DNA of 64,000 bases, from NCBI RefSeq assembly GCF_000244755.1, contig NZ_AHOO02000005.1, forward strand, positions 434,001 to 498,000, in the 5' to 3' direction. The position numbers and the translations under genes are program-made. This DNA is from Leptospira licerasiae serovar Varillal str. VAR 010 (lineage in GTDB: Bacteria > Spirochaetota > Leptospiria > Leptospirales > Leptospiraceae). Of the stretch, positions 35,396-45,762 are shown piece after piece; within the stretch, counting starts at the first letter, position 1, and every line of letters starts with the position of its first letter. Below the pieces are notes generated by a model. That model made no database searches. It was not told the origin of the DNA and was given only the letters and a program-made list of their open reading frames with translations.

Positions 35396-36169
35396 ATGAG
35401 CGAGACTGTTCTTTATTCCATCGAAGATTATACGTGCATAATCAGTTTAAATCGACCCGAAAAACGAAATGCAATTTCTAGAGAACTACTCTATCAGCTT
35501 ATGTCGCATATAGATAGAGCAAGCAAAGATCCAAAAATAAGAGCCCTAGTACTTAGGGGAGAAGGTTCCGTATTCTGCGCTGGAGCCGACCTAAAAGAAA
35601 GAGCAGATATGTCCGAGAAAGAAGTACATAAATTTCTGGACCAAGTAGGTAAATGTTTCTTGGCTTTGGAAAATCTTCCCTTCCCAACGATTGCCGCCTT
35701 AGATGGAGATGCGTACGGTGGCGGACTAGAAATGGCGCTATGCTGTGATTTCATTCTGATGAGTGCGGAAGCAAAAGTAGGTCTTACGGAAACAGGACTC
35801 GGAATTATTCCGGGCGCAGGCGGAACCCAAAGACTTCCGCGCAGAGTAGGAAAAACAAAAGCATTAGAACTTATTTTAACCGCATCTGTGATAGATGCGC
35901 AAACTGCGTTTGATATCCAACTTGCAAATTCGGTTTGGCATGACTCTGCATTTATGGCCGGGAAAAAATTGGCCTCCTTACTTTCCGAAAAAGCTCCTAT
36001 CTCCTTAAGGCTCGCAAAGGAAGCAATTAGAGAAGGAGAAGGAAAAGATATACAAACAGCCCTAAAAATAGAAAGAAAACATTATAATAAAACTTTAAAA
36101 ACGGAAGATAGGATCGAGGCATTAAAGGCTTTCCGAGAAAAAAGAAAACCGGAATTTAAAGGAAAATAG
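35396..36169 (+). CDS. Enoyl-CoA hydratase/isomerase family protein
   Basis: The 257-aa crotonase-fold protein has RPEKRNAISREL, the first oxyanion block VFCAGADLKERADM, the AALDGDAYGGGLEMALCCDF segment (GGG plus Glu catalytic position) and the TETGLGIIPGAGGTQRLPR loop with the second Glu. This is the AUH/short enoyl-CoA hydratase pattern, adding water to 2-enoyl-CoA in fatty acid or amino acid breakdown. No other beta-oxidation gene is nearby. AAGG is 6 nt before the ATG. Confidence 0.9.
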   Translation: MSETVLYSIEDYTCIISLNRPEKRNAISRELLYQLMSHIDRASKDPKIRALVLRGEGSVFCAGADLKERADMSEKEVHKFLDQVGKCFLALENLPFPTIAALDGDAYGGGLEMALCCDFILMSAEAKVGLTETGLGIIPGAGGTQRLPRRVGKTKALELILTASVIDAQTAFDIQLANSVWHDSAFMAGKKLASLLSEKAPISLRLAKEAIREGEGKDIQTALKIERKHYNKTLKTEDRIEALKAFREKRKPEFKGK

Positions 36170-36239
36170 AACTTCGAAAAAGGGAGGCGAGACACAAGGC
36201 CGACCCAAAAATAGGCAAAACAAGGAAGCTGGAATACGA

Positions 36240-36770
36240 ATGATTCTAACGGGTAAGGAAATTAAAAAAAGATTAGAGAAGGACATCATCATAGATCCTT
36301 ACTCCGACACTAGATTAAATCCGAACTCTTATAACCTAAGGCTTCATAACGAATTGGTCCGTTATACGGAAAGCCCGTTGGATATGAAAAAATCCAACCC
36401 TTCCGAAAACCTGGTCATCCCGGATTCAGGACTTCTACTTCAACCGGGAGTTCTTTATTTAGGTAGAACATTAGAATACACCGAAACACATAACCTGGTC
36501 CCTATGCTAGAAGGTCGGTCTTCTATAGGTAGATTAGGAATGTACGTGCATGTCACTGCCGGATTCGGAGATGTTGGATTCAAAGGATTCTGGACTCTCG
36601 AAATTTCAGTCATCCAGCCCTTAGTGATCTATCCGAACGTGGAAATTTGCCAAATCTTCTACCATACGGTCGAAGGTGAGATCACTGAATACAAGTCAGG
36701 CAAATACCAAGGCAATAAAGGTATCCAAACCTCAATGCTCTATAAGGATTTTGAGAGCGGTAAATATTAA
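36240..36770 (+). CDS. dcd: dCTP deaminase
   Basis: The 176-aa protein makes dUTP from dCTP. Motifs are DPYSDTRLNPNSYNLRLHN near the N-terminus, LEGRSSIGRLGMYVHVTAGFGDVGFKGFWTLEIS (Arg and catalytic Glu regions) and the C-terminal YQGNKGIQTS. The GFKGFWTLE block resembles the archaeal bifunctional dCTP deaminase/dUTPase form more than the E. coli enzyme, so a combined activity is possible. Confidence 0.9.
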   Translation: MILTGKEIKKRLEKDIIIDPYSDTRLNPNSYNLRLHNELVRYTESPLDMKKSNPSENLVIPDSGLLLQPGVLYLGRTLEYTETHNLVPMLEGRSSIGRLGMYVHVTAGFGDVGFKGFWTLEISVIQPLVIYPNVEICQIFYHTVEGEITEYKSGKYQGNKGIQTSMLYKDFESGKY

Positions 36771-36774
36771 GCTT

Positions 36775-39700
36775 CTATAAAGAAGCTTTTCTATCTCTTT
36801 CGATCAGTCTTACTAATTTCTGGGCGTTTTCATCTTCTGGATCTTTCTGCAGAACTAGATGAGCATATTCTAAAGCTAATTCGAATTGTTCCGTCTGACG
36901 ATATAGGTCTGAAAGATTGATCAGGTTCATGGAATTATCCGGTTGGAGTTCCTCCATTCTTTTTGCAGCCAAGATAGCTTCGTCCATTCTTCCGATCCTA
37001 CGATTTGCCAAAGAAAGATAATACCAGTATTCTACTAAGTCAGGATCTGACCCTAAATACTTGTTCAGAACTTCCACAGCTTTTCCGTAATTTTTACCTT
37101 TAAAGCTGAGAAGTCCAAGAAGTTTAGTCACCTTTGTGTTTTGAGGATCCGATTTGTATAAACCTTCAAGTGCGCCAAGAGCCTCGCTCAATCGGCCGCC
37201 CATGTAATCTTCTTTCGCCTTTTTATAGATAAACTTCCAGTCGAAAGGGTCGGAGATCTCATCTTCTTTTCCGTTTCCTTCCGGAGAAGCGACAGGAGAA
37301 TATTCCACTCTAAGAAGAGAAAGGTCGTCGGTTAACTCGCCGACTTTTAGGACTTCTTCTTCGATTCTCTCCAGATCTCCATTGCCTTTCTCGACCATTT
37401 GTAGGAAGAGCATCTCATCTTCATTGATGGTGCGAACTTCTTTTTCAGGAGTAAGATCCAAATCGTCCTTACCGTCCGAACCTATGATCAATACGTCGCC
37501 AGGTTCTAATCTTCCGGAGTGGACCTTAAATTCGTATTCTGAATCCAATCCTATCTTTCTAAGAGTAAGTCCGGTTTCTAAGAAACCTGCTCTTCCGTCT
37601 CTATACAAAACGGAGAATGGGTGCTCCGCGTTAAAATACCAGAATTTACCTGTTTCATCTTCTACGACGATAAACGTTCCGGAGATCACCATGGATCCGT
37701 TAAATGATTTAAAAACCGATTGCATTTCATGATAGATTTCGGTCAAAAATTCGGAAGGACCGGTATCCAAAACTCTATCGTTTGCAGCGGATCTTGCAAG
37801 AATGGAATTAATCACAACTCCCATGACAAGAGAGCCCCCTGCACCTTGCATGGACTTACCCATTGCGTCTCCATTCATCGCAAAAGTATAACGTTTATAG
37901 TCGTTTTCTTTTCCGAGACGAAGATTTCCGGTCACACAAAGGTCTCCGCCTAAGTCAGCACGTTTGCCTTTGAACTCGAATTGTTTCTTTTGGCGAAGAA
38001 TAAAATCTGTGCTTACCTTAGGAGATTTATTCGCATTATAAAAAAGCGGTTTTGCCAATAGAGACGTTAAGAAATAATCCCCATCTTGCTGCACCTTCAG
38101 GCGTTGAAGTTCCTCTATCTTTTCGGAAAGTTCTCTGGTCCTTTCTCTTACCTTAGTTGCCAAATGTTCCGCGTAATCTTGGAGTTCTCCTCTTGCTTTT
38201 CGGATAGAAGTCACCATGTTATTGAATGAGTCCGACAAAAATCCGATCTCATCCTTTAGATCCACTTTTACCTCAACGTCCAAAGCTCCTAAGTTTACTT
38301 TTTCCACCCCGGACAATAATCTGTTTAAAGGAGTAACCAAACTTTGTCGGAAGAATAGAGGGAATACAAAGAATACTACCACCAAAACCAAGCCCAAAAT
38401 CAGGGTTTGTTTTGCTGCAGTTGGATGCATAAATTCTCGATACTTGCGGTAAGAATATCCTACTTCGCTGACTACATCCTTCTTTACATCGTAATTAATA
38501 TAAGTTACGAAATGTTGGTGTTCATCCAAACTTTTTCTGTAATGCCGGTACAATGCAGGTTGAAATGGACGGAAATATAAAAGGACTTCTGCTTTTAAAT
38601 GGCCAATGAGGAGATCCTTTTCATCAAAGGTACAAGTTCCGTCCTTCTCTTTCCATTTTTGAAGAAGATGTTCTTTGAACGGAATTACTCCTTTATTCCC
38701 GACTCCTTTTAGATAATTTCTACCGTCCACGCAGAATTCTTTCGGGAAAATATAATCCAGTTTGTTGGAAGTTACGAAAACTGCTGTGTTTAAAGTAATC
38801 AGGTGATCGAATAATTTTGTTTTTAATTCTTTTCCTTCCAAATTCGGATTATCATCCAAAAACTTCAGGATAGAAGCTTTATATCCGCTGAAATATTCGT
38901 GAGTATCTTTTAACGTTTTTTTAACGGAGTTTCTAAAACCTTCTTCCGCTAAAAGTTTCATATGTTCGAATATGATCGTATTCTTAAAATCGATCTCTAA
39001 CTGAGGAAGTCTTAGATCGTATTGATTATCGTAACGAGAATAATCCACATTCTTGGATCCGCCTTCCCATTGAACGATATATAACATCTCGGGGATTTGT
39101 TTCCCACCTTCCAGCGCTCTCGACATGTTTACGATACTTTTGGTATCGTATTCCGCTTCTTTATCTTGGTTAGAGATAAAAACCAATGCCTGCATGATCA
39201 ACATCAATGTCACAAAAGTGATCCCTACAATCTTGACCATGAAGGTGGTTTTTTCTTCGCTGAAATTCAGGAAGATCACAAGGATCAAAAAGATCCCTAA
39301 GGTCATCAAAAGAACGATAGAAGTTAGATAAGTAGAACGTTCAATCCAACCGTCTCGACTAAGAATATTCGTGAGCGCAGGAACCACCCCACCCGCAAGA
39401 AGAGCGGCCATAAAACCGCCGATCGCAAATCGGACCCTTCCCTTAGTTTTGGTCATTCTGTAGATAGGTAATATCAAGAAAGAGATCAGAACGAATAGTC
39501 CGATCAAAACCGCAATGATAGAAGAAGCTTTCTCCGCGTTAAAATCCCAGTGATGAGCGGTGAAGTGATATTTCCTAGGAGAACTAAGAGTAATATAATA
39601 AAAATAGGAAATACCGATCGCAGCAACTGCATACATCCCGATAGTCAGGTTCCGGTTCATTTTGGGATTTGCATGACCAGGATAACGTGCTAAGAACTGA

Positions 39701-39972
39701 CCCAAGTGAATGAGCGCGGGTAAAATGAATCCTACGGTCAACCATCTATGGTAAGCAGCGATCGGGTTGTATAAGAAAGCCGCAAAAAAATAACCGGAAC
39801 AGAAGAAAGAAAAAAACAAGGCTCCCAATGCAAGATGCATTGTGCTTGAGGATTTTTCTTTCAAGAAGAGGAAGAATAAGGAAGTGCATAAAAACGCTAA
39901 GATAGATAGCAAACTTCCGAAAGAATAATAGTTCAGCAGAACATCGTTTTGTAAGATTGAAAAAATTTCCAT
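36775..39972 (-). CDS. Membrane SpoIIE/PP2C phosphatase with HAMP and TPR
   Basis: The protein is about 1065 aa, started at ATG 39972 because the paralogue aligns from there (a frame extension to 40035 exists). Order: 7 transmembrane helices (about 10-270) with a YHFTAHHWDFNA loop, a large extracytoplasmic domain (about 280-515), a transmembrane helix, a HAMP linker, a coiled coil, a SpoIIE domain with metal residues in DLGGDLCV, NGDAMGKSMQG, GSDGKDDLDL and LTDDLSLL, and C-terminal TPRs. It probably dephosphorylates anti-sigma antagonists after sensing an envelope signal. Confidence 0.85.
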   Translation of the reverse strand: MEIFSILQNDVLLNYYSFGSLLSILAFLCTSLFFLFLKEKSSSTMHLALGALFFSFFCSGYFFAAFLYNPIAAYHRWLTVGFILPALIHLGQFLARYPGHANPKMNRNLTIGMYAVAAIGISYFYYITLSSPRKYHFTAHHWDFNAEKASSIIAVLIGLFVLISFLILPIYRMTKTKGRVRFAIGGFMAALLAGGVVPALTNILSRDGWIERSTYLTSIVLLMTLGIFLILVIFLNFSEEKTTFMVKIVGITFVTLMLIMQALVFISNQDKEAEYDTKSIVNMSRALEGGKQIPEMLYIVQWEGGSKNVDYSRYDNQYDLRLPQLEIDFKNTIIFEHMKLLAEEGFRNSVKKTLKDTHEYFSGYKASILKFLDDNPNLEGKELKTKLFDHLITLNTAVFVTSNKLDYIFPKEFCVDGRNYLKGVGNKGVIPFKEHLLQKWKEKDGTCTFDEKDLLIGHLKAEVLLYFRPFQPALYRHYRKSLDEHQHFVTYINYDVKKDVVSEVGYSYRKYREFMHPTAAKQTLILGLVLVVVFFVFPLFFRQSLVTPLNRLLSGVEKVNLGALDVEVKVDLKDEIGFLSDSFNNMVTSIRKARGELQDYAEHLATKVRERTRELSEKIEELQRLKVQQDGDYFLTSLLAKPLFYNANKSPKVSTDFILRQKKQFEFKGKRADLGGDLCVTGNLRLGKENDYKRYTFAMNGDAMGKSMQGAGGSLVMGVVINSILARSAANDRVLDTGPSEFLTEIYHEMQSVFKSFNGSMVISGTFIVVEDETGKFWYFNAEHPFSVLYRDGRAGFLETGLTLRKIGLDSEYEFKVHSGRLEPGDVLIIGSDGKDDLDLTPEKEVRTINEDEMLFLQMVEKGNGDLERIEEEVLKVGELTDDLSLLRVEYSPVASPEGNGKEDEISDPFDWKFIYKKAKEDYMGGRLSEALGALEGLYKSDPQNTKVTKLLGLLSFKGKNYGKAVEVLNKYLGSDPDLVEYWYYLSLANRRIGRMDEAILAAKRMEELQPDNSMNLINLSDLYRQTEQFELALEYAHLVLQKDPEDENAQKLVRLIERDRKASL

Positions 39973-40152
39973 GCAAGCAATAAGGAAGGGCTCTAATAAT
40001 CCGGACTTCAGCCGGGTTTCAAGGGCTTGGCCCATTGAGACAAGCTCTTATAAATGGATTATATTAAAGCCGGAACCGATCAGATCAAATCAAAAAAGAA
40101 ATTCGTTTAGAATTCACTGTTTTGTATAACGAGTGCGATATAAAAATCAAGC

Positions 40153-41079
40153 TTAAAGTTTTTCAATGTCTTGGATTTTCGTAAAAGAGTTGGGAGGATA
40201 AACGCTGTAAGGTCCTACTTCTACCCAACCTTGTAGGATCTTATTCCAATCTTTTCTCTGAACTTTATTCAAAATCTTGAAAACTAGTTCTGTGCTCAGC
40301 ATTTCAGAAGAAGCTACCTGCTTTAGAAAGGATTTGTAACCTTCGTAACCCAGCTCTTTGTGAATAATGAATTGAGTACGGACCGACTTGGAGTAAAACC
40401 AAGGCCCTAAACTAGGATTGGAAAGATGAAAATCCTTGGAAAGTGGAGGATCATTTTTAGGAACTGTTTCATTCAGGCTCCATTCCTCCGTTATTGATTG
40501 GAGTTCATCCGCATCTAGCTTCAGATAACCTCTTTTGGATAAAAGATATGGTAGATAGGAAACAATCCCTTCGCTTAACCAAGAAGGTTCCGTAAAATAA
40601 TAATGTCCCAATTCATGCAACAGCAACGCAGGGTAGCCGGGAGGCACCAATCCCAATTCCATAAAGATCCCGAATTCTTTTCCCAATTCTCCGGAGACAT
40701 TATTGTATCCTCCCACTCTTGTCCCGTTCAGAAAAACAGTATCTCTTAATACCAATCGTATCTTATCTTTTTCGGAAGGAGGAAGAGATTTGAATATTGG
40801 AGAAGAAGCCTGATGGAACGGAATTCCTAGATAAGATTCGTATGCATCTAAGATCTTTTTTGTCTTATCGAAAGCGTATTTGTCCCATTCTTTCAGTTGG
40901 GTTTCATTTCGGATCGCTAATCTGATCTCTCCCCCTTTTAATCTGAAGGAGAAGTTGGATTCGTTTGTTTTGGCAGATTTCTTGTTTTGGGAAAGAATAG
41001 GAAAAACTGAAATTAAGAATGCGGAAAGTATTCCAATCCGCATCCAAAAAACGAACTTAGAGCGGAAACCGTTTATCAA
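40153..41079 (-). CDS. Exported HExxH zinc protease (M1-like/gluzincin)
   Basis: The 308-aa protein has a signal peptide (residues about 1-30). The zinc site is HELGH (155-159) with a WLSEG Glu at residue 170, the gluzincin layout seen in M1-type peptidases. The start lies in an ATGA overlap with the preceding phosphatase gene (its stop at 41076), so the two are coupled. It sits between two SpoIIE phosphatases, suggesting it processes an envelope component that they sense or control. The substrate is unknown. Confidence 0.75.
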   Translation of the reverse strand: MINGFRSKFVFWMRIGILSAFLISVFPILSQNKKSAKTNESNFSFRLKGGEIRLAIRNETQLKEWDKYAFDKTKKILDAYESYLGIPFHQASSPIFKSLPPSEKDKIRLVLRDTVFLNGTRVGGYNNVSGELGKEFGIFMELGLVPPGYPALLLHELGHYYFTEPSWLSEGIVSYLPYLLSKRGYLKLDADELQSITEEWSLNETVPKNDPPLSKDFHLSNPSLGPWFYSKSVRTQFIIHKELGYEGYKSFLKQVASSEMLSTELVFKILNKVQRKDWNKILQGWVEVGPYSVYPPNSFTKIQDIEKL

Positions 41080-44000
41080 CGGTCTCTCTCTATCAAACGG
41101 ATCAGTTTATGAGCGTTTTCATTCCCAGGTTCTTTTTGTAATACTTTTCGAGCATATTCTTCAGCTTTATCGTACATTTCCATCAAACGATAGATATCGG
41201 ATAGATTGATCATATTGGAAATATTGTTTGGATCGATTTCCAAAAGTTTCAAACTCGCAGTTAAAGCCTGATCGTACTTGCCCATCTTCTTGTTTGCGAT
41301 GGAAAGATAGAACCAATACTCGTGAAGATCCGGATCAGTTGCAAGGTAGTTATTTAGGACCTCTACAGCAGTGTTATAGTCCTTACCTTTAAAGCTCAAG
41401 AGTCCCAAAAGTTTGTTCAATCTTTGGTTAGCACTATCGTGCATATAACCTGTTTTCAGAAGTTCTAATGCTTCGTCTAAACGTCCGGTTTTGTACATCT
41501 TCTTTGCATCTTCGTAAACCGAATCCGTATTTAATGCTTTGTCGATATGATCGGAAGATTCGAAAATTTCTTCGATCTCGTCGTTCTTAGGTTCTCCCTG
41601 AAACTCTATCTTGAGAAGAGAAAGGTCGTCCGTGAGTTCTCCGGTTTTACGGATCTCTGTCTCTATATCTTCTAGATTCGCTTTCGCAGTCTCTACATGT
41701 CGCAAGAACAACATTTCATCTTCGTTGATGGTACGGATCGTTTCCTCAGGAGTTAGATCCACATCGTCCCTGCCGTCAGAGCCAAGAATGATGATATCGC
41801 CTCTTTTGAGTTGGAAACTTCTTACCTTAAATTCGAACTCCGAATCCAGACCTAGTTTCCTGAGAGTCAGTCCGTCTTCGATAAAACTTGCCTTTCCGTC
41901 TCTATATAAAACTGAGTAAGGATGCTCAGCATTAAAGTACCAACATTTTCCGGTCTCATCTTCTATTAGATAGAGGGAAGCGGAGATCACCATAGACCCG
42001 TTGAATGATTTGAATACTGCATGGATCTCGTTGTAAATTTCCGTTAGCCATTGCTCAGGAGTTACATCCAGAATTCTATTGTTTGCTGCGGAACGTGCAA
42101 GAATGGAATTCATAACAACCCCCATTACCAATGCACCGCCGGCACCCTGCATGGATTTACCCATTGCATCGCCGTTCATGGAAAGAGTATAACGTTTGAA
42201 TGAATCCGGCCGTCCCAATCTAAGATTTCCGGTAACACAAATGTCCCCGCCCAGATCGGAATGCTTTCCTCTAAACTCGAATTGTTTCTTTTGGCGAATG
42301 ATAAAATCAGTCGAAACCAATTTTGATTTGTTCGCGTTATAGAAGAGAGGTTTTGCCAATAAGGAAGTTAAAAAATAGTCCCCGTCCTGCTGCACTTTGA
42401 GGCGTTGGACTTCTTCCATTTTTTCTTGAACCTCTCTAGTCCTTTCACGGACTTTTTCTTCGAGGTTTTCTGCGTAATCTTGTAGTTCCCTTCTAGCTTG
42501 TTTAATGGAAGCTACCATCGCATTGAATGAGTCGGCCAAGAATCCGATCTCATCTCGGACCTTAACCGGAACCACTACGTCCAGATCTCCCTTGTTTACC
42601 TTTTCCACCCCGGAAAGAAGGCTATTCAAAGGATCCACCAAGCTGTTCTTGAAGAAGAGTGGAAACAATGCGAGAACGATAAAGATTACCGCGAGCAAAA
42701 TCCCGGTCTGTTTTACGGCAGTAGGGTGCATAAATTCTCTATATAATCTATAAGAGAATCCGACCTCGCTCATCTGCTGCTTTTCAGGCTGGAATTTCAT
42801 GAAGGCTACGTAATGCCCGCTTCCATCCTGACTTCTTCTGTAGTGACGAGTTTCGCTCGGTTTAAAATATCTGAAATATCTTAGAACTTCGGAACGTACC
42901 TGGGCTTGGTCTAAGTCTTTTCCATCCCAAAGGCAATCTTCGGACCAATGAGAGAAAATTTCGTCTTTAAAGCCGAACTCCGAATCTCCTAAACCTTTTA
43001 CGAAATCTCTTCCTTTTTTGCAGAAAGATCCACCCACAATCGCTTCGAGTCTATTCGTAGCAACGAAAGCACGTTTGTTCCACTGCTCCGCATTTTCGAA
43101 GATCAGTTTTTTAAGTTCCGCATCTGAGAGGTCTTGCTTTTCATCCAATAATTTTTGGATAAAACGTTTATAACCGCCAAAGTAAGTATGAGTTCGGTCC
43201 AAAATAGAAATTAACGATTTTCTAAATCCTTCTTCCTTTAGATTGCGGATCTCTTCGTAAGTAGTGACGTTCTGTAAGTCAGCCTCGATCTCTTTGAGGT
43301 TTAATTCTTTATTAGGATCATACTCCGAAGAATCCAAACTCTCCTTGGAATCATCCCAATGGAAAGCGTACTCAATATCCCCGGATTTGACACCATTCTC
43401 CAAGGCCCTCTCGATATTCACCATACGCAAGCTGTCGTATTCGGCGTCTTTTTCCTGGCTGGAGATATAAACTAAAGCCTGCATGATCAAACAAATCGTA
43501 AAGAGTGTAATCCCAACGATCTTAACCATAAAGGTAGTACGTTCCGCACTATTATTGATGAACGCGATGACTAAGAAAGAGAAAGCAGTTAAGAACAAGA
43601 TTACGTTTGAAGTCATGTACGTAGAACGTTCCATCACTCCGTCTCGACTGAGAATATTTGAGATATTCGGATAGATCGCAGCGATCAAAAATCCTATATT
43701 GAACATGAGAAGAGCGATCCTTCGCTTGTCCTTTGTGATCACTACTCTCCATGTAGGAACGATTATAAAACCTACGATTGAGAATATTCCGATTACTAAT
43801 GCAAGATAACGACTGGCATCAAACGCGTTAAAATCCCAATGGTGTGCAGTGAAGTGGTAGATCTTCTCCGAAATATAAGTAAAGTATATGAATAAACTTA
43901 CTGTGAGCGCTGAAACAGAATGTTCAGCAATCAGAACCAATCTTGCTATGCGTTGGTTACTATTTCCTGGAAATCGAAGTAAAAACTGCGTGAAATGAGC

Positions 44001-44261
44001 CAGAGAAAAAAGAATAAATCCGCCAGTCATCCAGCGGTGATATGCCGCAATGGGATGATATAAGAAGGCCGCTAAAAAGTATCCTGTCTCGAATACGCTT
44101 AATAGCAAAAAACCTATTCCCAGGTGAGTGGTGGCTATGGTCCTATTCTTTAAGGTAAGAAAGAAAATCCCAAGGAATGTGGTGGTCAAAGTGACCAATA
44201 AACTTCCAAACGAATAATAATTAAAGAGGACTAGGTCCCAAGAAATCGGATTTAACCCCAT
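41076..44261 (-). CDS. Membrane SpoIIE/PP2C phosphatase with HAMP and TPR (paralogue)
   Basis: The 1061-aa protein is a close paralogue of the one ending at 36775, with the same order of 7TM sensor, extracytoplasmic domain, HAMP, coiled coil, SpoIIE and C-terminal TPRs. The phosphatase metal motifs are retained (DLGGDICV, NGDAMGKSMQG, GSDGRDDVDL, LTDDLSLL). Long identical blocks (for example YFLTSLLAKPLFYNANKS) show recent duplication, whereas the extracytoplasmic parts differ, suggesting different signals. It overlaps the protease gene by ATGA. Confidence 0.85.
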   Translation of the reverse strand: MGLNPISWDLVLFNYYSFGSLLVTLTTTFLGIFFLTLKNRTIATTHLGIGFLLLSVFETGYFLAAFLYHPIAAYHRWMTGGFILFSLAHFTQFLLRFPGNSNQRIARLVLIAEHSVSALTVSLFIYFTYISEKIYHFTAHHWDFNAFDASRYLALVIGIFSIVGFIIVPTWRVVITKDKRRIALLMFNIGFLIAAIYPNISNILSRDGVMERSTYMTSNVILFLTAFSFLVIAFINNSAERTTFMVKIVGITLFTICLIMQALVYISSQEKDAEYDSLRMVNIERALENGVKSGDIEYAFHWDDSKESLDSSEYDPNKELNLKEIEADLQNVTTYEEIRNLKEEGFRKSLISILDRTHTYFGGYKRFIQKLLDEKQDLSDAELKKLIFENAEQWNKRAFVATNRLEAIVGGSFCKKGRDFVKGLGDSEFGFKDEIFSHWSEDCLWDGKDLDQAQVRSEVLRYFRYFKPSETRHYRRSQDGSGHYVAFMKFQPEKQQMSEVGFSYRLYREFMHPTAVKQTGILLAVIFIVLALFPLFFKNSLVDPLNSLLSGVEKVNKGDLDVVVPVKVRDEIGFLADSFNAMVASIKQARRELQDYAENLEEKVRERTREVQEKMEEVQRLKVQQDGDYFLTSLLAKPLFYNANKSKLVSTDFIIRQKKQFEFRGKHSDLGGDICVTGNLRLGRPDSFKRYTLSMNGDAMGKSMQGAGGALVMGVVMNSILARSAANNRILDVTPEQWLTEIYNEIHAVFKSFNGSMVISASLYLIEDETGKCWYFNAEHPYSVLYRDGKASFIEDGLTLRKLGLDSEFEFKVRSFQLKRGDIIILGSDGRDDVDLTPEETIRTINEDEMLFLRHVETAKANLEDIETEIRKTGELTDDLSLLKIEFQGEPKNDEIEEIFESSDHIDKALNTDSVYEDAKKMYKTGRLDEALELLKTGYMHDSANQRLNKLLGLLSFKGKDYNTAVEVLNNYLATDPDLHEYWFYLSIANKKMGKYDQALTASLKLLEIDPNNISNMINLSDIYRLMEMYDKAEEYARKVLQKEPGNENAHKLIRLIERDR

Positions 44262-44448
44262 AAACTCCTATAGGCACTCGGACGCCCGGATGATCGAAAC
44301 TGACTTCAAACCGAATCTTTTATTTTTAGTTTACCGGTTCCGGAATACATCTTCAGAACAGGTAAAAAATCGGCTAAAGCCTTCACTATCATTTTGAAAA
44401 GGGAAAAATCAATAGAAAAATAAGAATGTGACTCCTATTCTGTCGAGT

Positions 44449-45762
44449 ATGTCCGATTCCAAGACGAACCGAAAGCTTCCGAATACTATTAAGTTTCTTC
44501 CTTTCGAGAAACTCTGGTTCAGAGTTTTGTTAGGTTTGGTATCCGGACTTTTAATAGGCCTGTATCTTAGTCCTGAAAATTCGTTGGTATCCCAAGAATA
44601 TTCTAAGCCTATCGTTTCATGGTTAGGCCTTCCCGGTCATTTTTTCCTAATCCTTTTACAGATCATCATGATCCCTTTGGTCTTTTGTTCCATAGTCTTA
44701 GGAATACACGCAGGGGAAACTCTGGAGAATCTTAAAAATTTCGGGTTAAAAGCGTTCTTATACTTCGTATTCACCACGATATTAGCCGTATCTATCGGAA
44801 TGATCTTAGCAAGTACGATCAAACCAGGAAGTTTTGTAGATCCGGCCGGGATCCCCAGAGTGCAGATCCCAAACAAAATATCCGAAACCTCAGGTACTCT
44901 TTCCGTAGATAAAGTCCCCGACTTGATCCTGTCGGTCCTTCCTAGAAACCCATTCCAAACATTTGCAAACGGAGATATGTTAGGAGTAGTTTTACTCGCT
45001 CTTTTAGTCGGGATCGCTCTTCTTTCTATTGAACAGCAAAGTACTGCAAATGTTTTGCCTGTATTCCAAGCCATATTCAAAACGAGTATGATATTCGTGC
45101 AATGGGCCATGAAGATCGCACCATTTGCGGTATTCGGGCTAATCGCTCAAATTACTGCAAAAATTGGACTCAAAGTTTTATTAAGCCTTGGAGTTTATTT
45201 TATAACGGTACTAGGCGGATTAGTTTTAGTACTGATCATGTATTCGATCATACTGATACTTTTCACAGGAAAGACACCTATCTGGTTTTTCAAACGAGCG
45301 GGAGAAGTACAATTACTCGCTTTCTCCACTTCCAGTTCTGCCGCTGTTCTTCCTTTTTCCTTAAAGACAGGAATAGAAAAGATGGGTATCTCTCGAAAAA
45401 TTGCAGAGTTCATTCTTCCTTTAGGAGCCACAGTAAATATGGACGGAACCGCCCTCTACCAAGCGGTTGCAACTGTATTCTTAGCTCAGGTATATGGGAT
45501 AGAATTGACGGCGACAAATCTTGCGTTCGTACTCATCGCAACTGTTGTAGCCTCTATCGGAACTCCAAGCACTCCAGGACTGGGCATCGTAATTCTCGCA
45601 TCCATTTTAGCCGGGGTGGGAGTTCCTACAGAAGGGATCGGAATCATTCTGGGAGTGGACCGTATCTTGGATATGTGCAGAACGACTGTGAATATCACAG
45701 GAGATTTAGTTGCCTGCAACGTTTTCCAAAGTTTAGAAGATAAGAAACGACCGGATATTTGA
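44449..45762 (+). CDS. Dicarboxylate/amino acid:cation symporter (DAACS)
   Basis: The protein is about 437 aa, started at ATG 44449 (GTG at 44428 is possible). It has eight transmembrane helices. The re-entrant STSSSAAVLPFSL loop, NMDGTALYQAVATVFLAQ motif and DRILDMCRTTVNITGD helix-8 substrate motif identify the glutamate/dicarboxylate symporter fold. It brings in glutamate, aspartate or C4-dicarboxylates with Na+ or H+. The MATE gene starts within its last 4 bases. Confidence 0.93.
   Translation: MSDSKTNRKLPNTIKFLPFEKLWFRVLLGLVSGLLIGLYLSPENSLVSQEYSKPIVSWLGLPGHFFLILLQIIMIPLVFCSIVLGIHAGETLENLKNFGLKAFLYFVFTTILAVSIGMILASTIKPGSFVDPAGIPRVQIPNKISETSGTLSVDKVPDLILSVLPRNPFQTFANGDMLGVVLLALLVGIALLSIEQQSTANVLPVFQAIFKTSMIFVQWAMKIAPFAVFGLIAQITAKIGLKVLLSLGVYFITVLGGLVLVLIMYSIILILFTGKTPIWFFKRAGEVQLLAFSTSSSAAVLPFSLKTGIEKMGISRKIAEFILPLGATVNMDGTALYQAVATVFLAQVYGIELTATNLAFVLIATVVASIGTPSTPGLGIVILASILAGVGVPTEGIGIILGVDRILDMCRTTVNITGDLVACNVFQSLEDKKRPDI

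Noticed and set aside
44637..45110. 157-codon minus-strand frame in the symporter
   Set aside because: Antisense shadow of a conserved membrane-protein gene.
45102..45743. 213-codon open frame inside the symporter gene
   Set aside because: It is a shifted-frame shadow of the dicarboxylate symporter, with Ser/Arg/Cys-rich composition unlike a real protein and no promoter or ribosome site.
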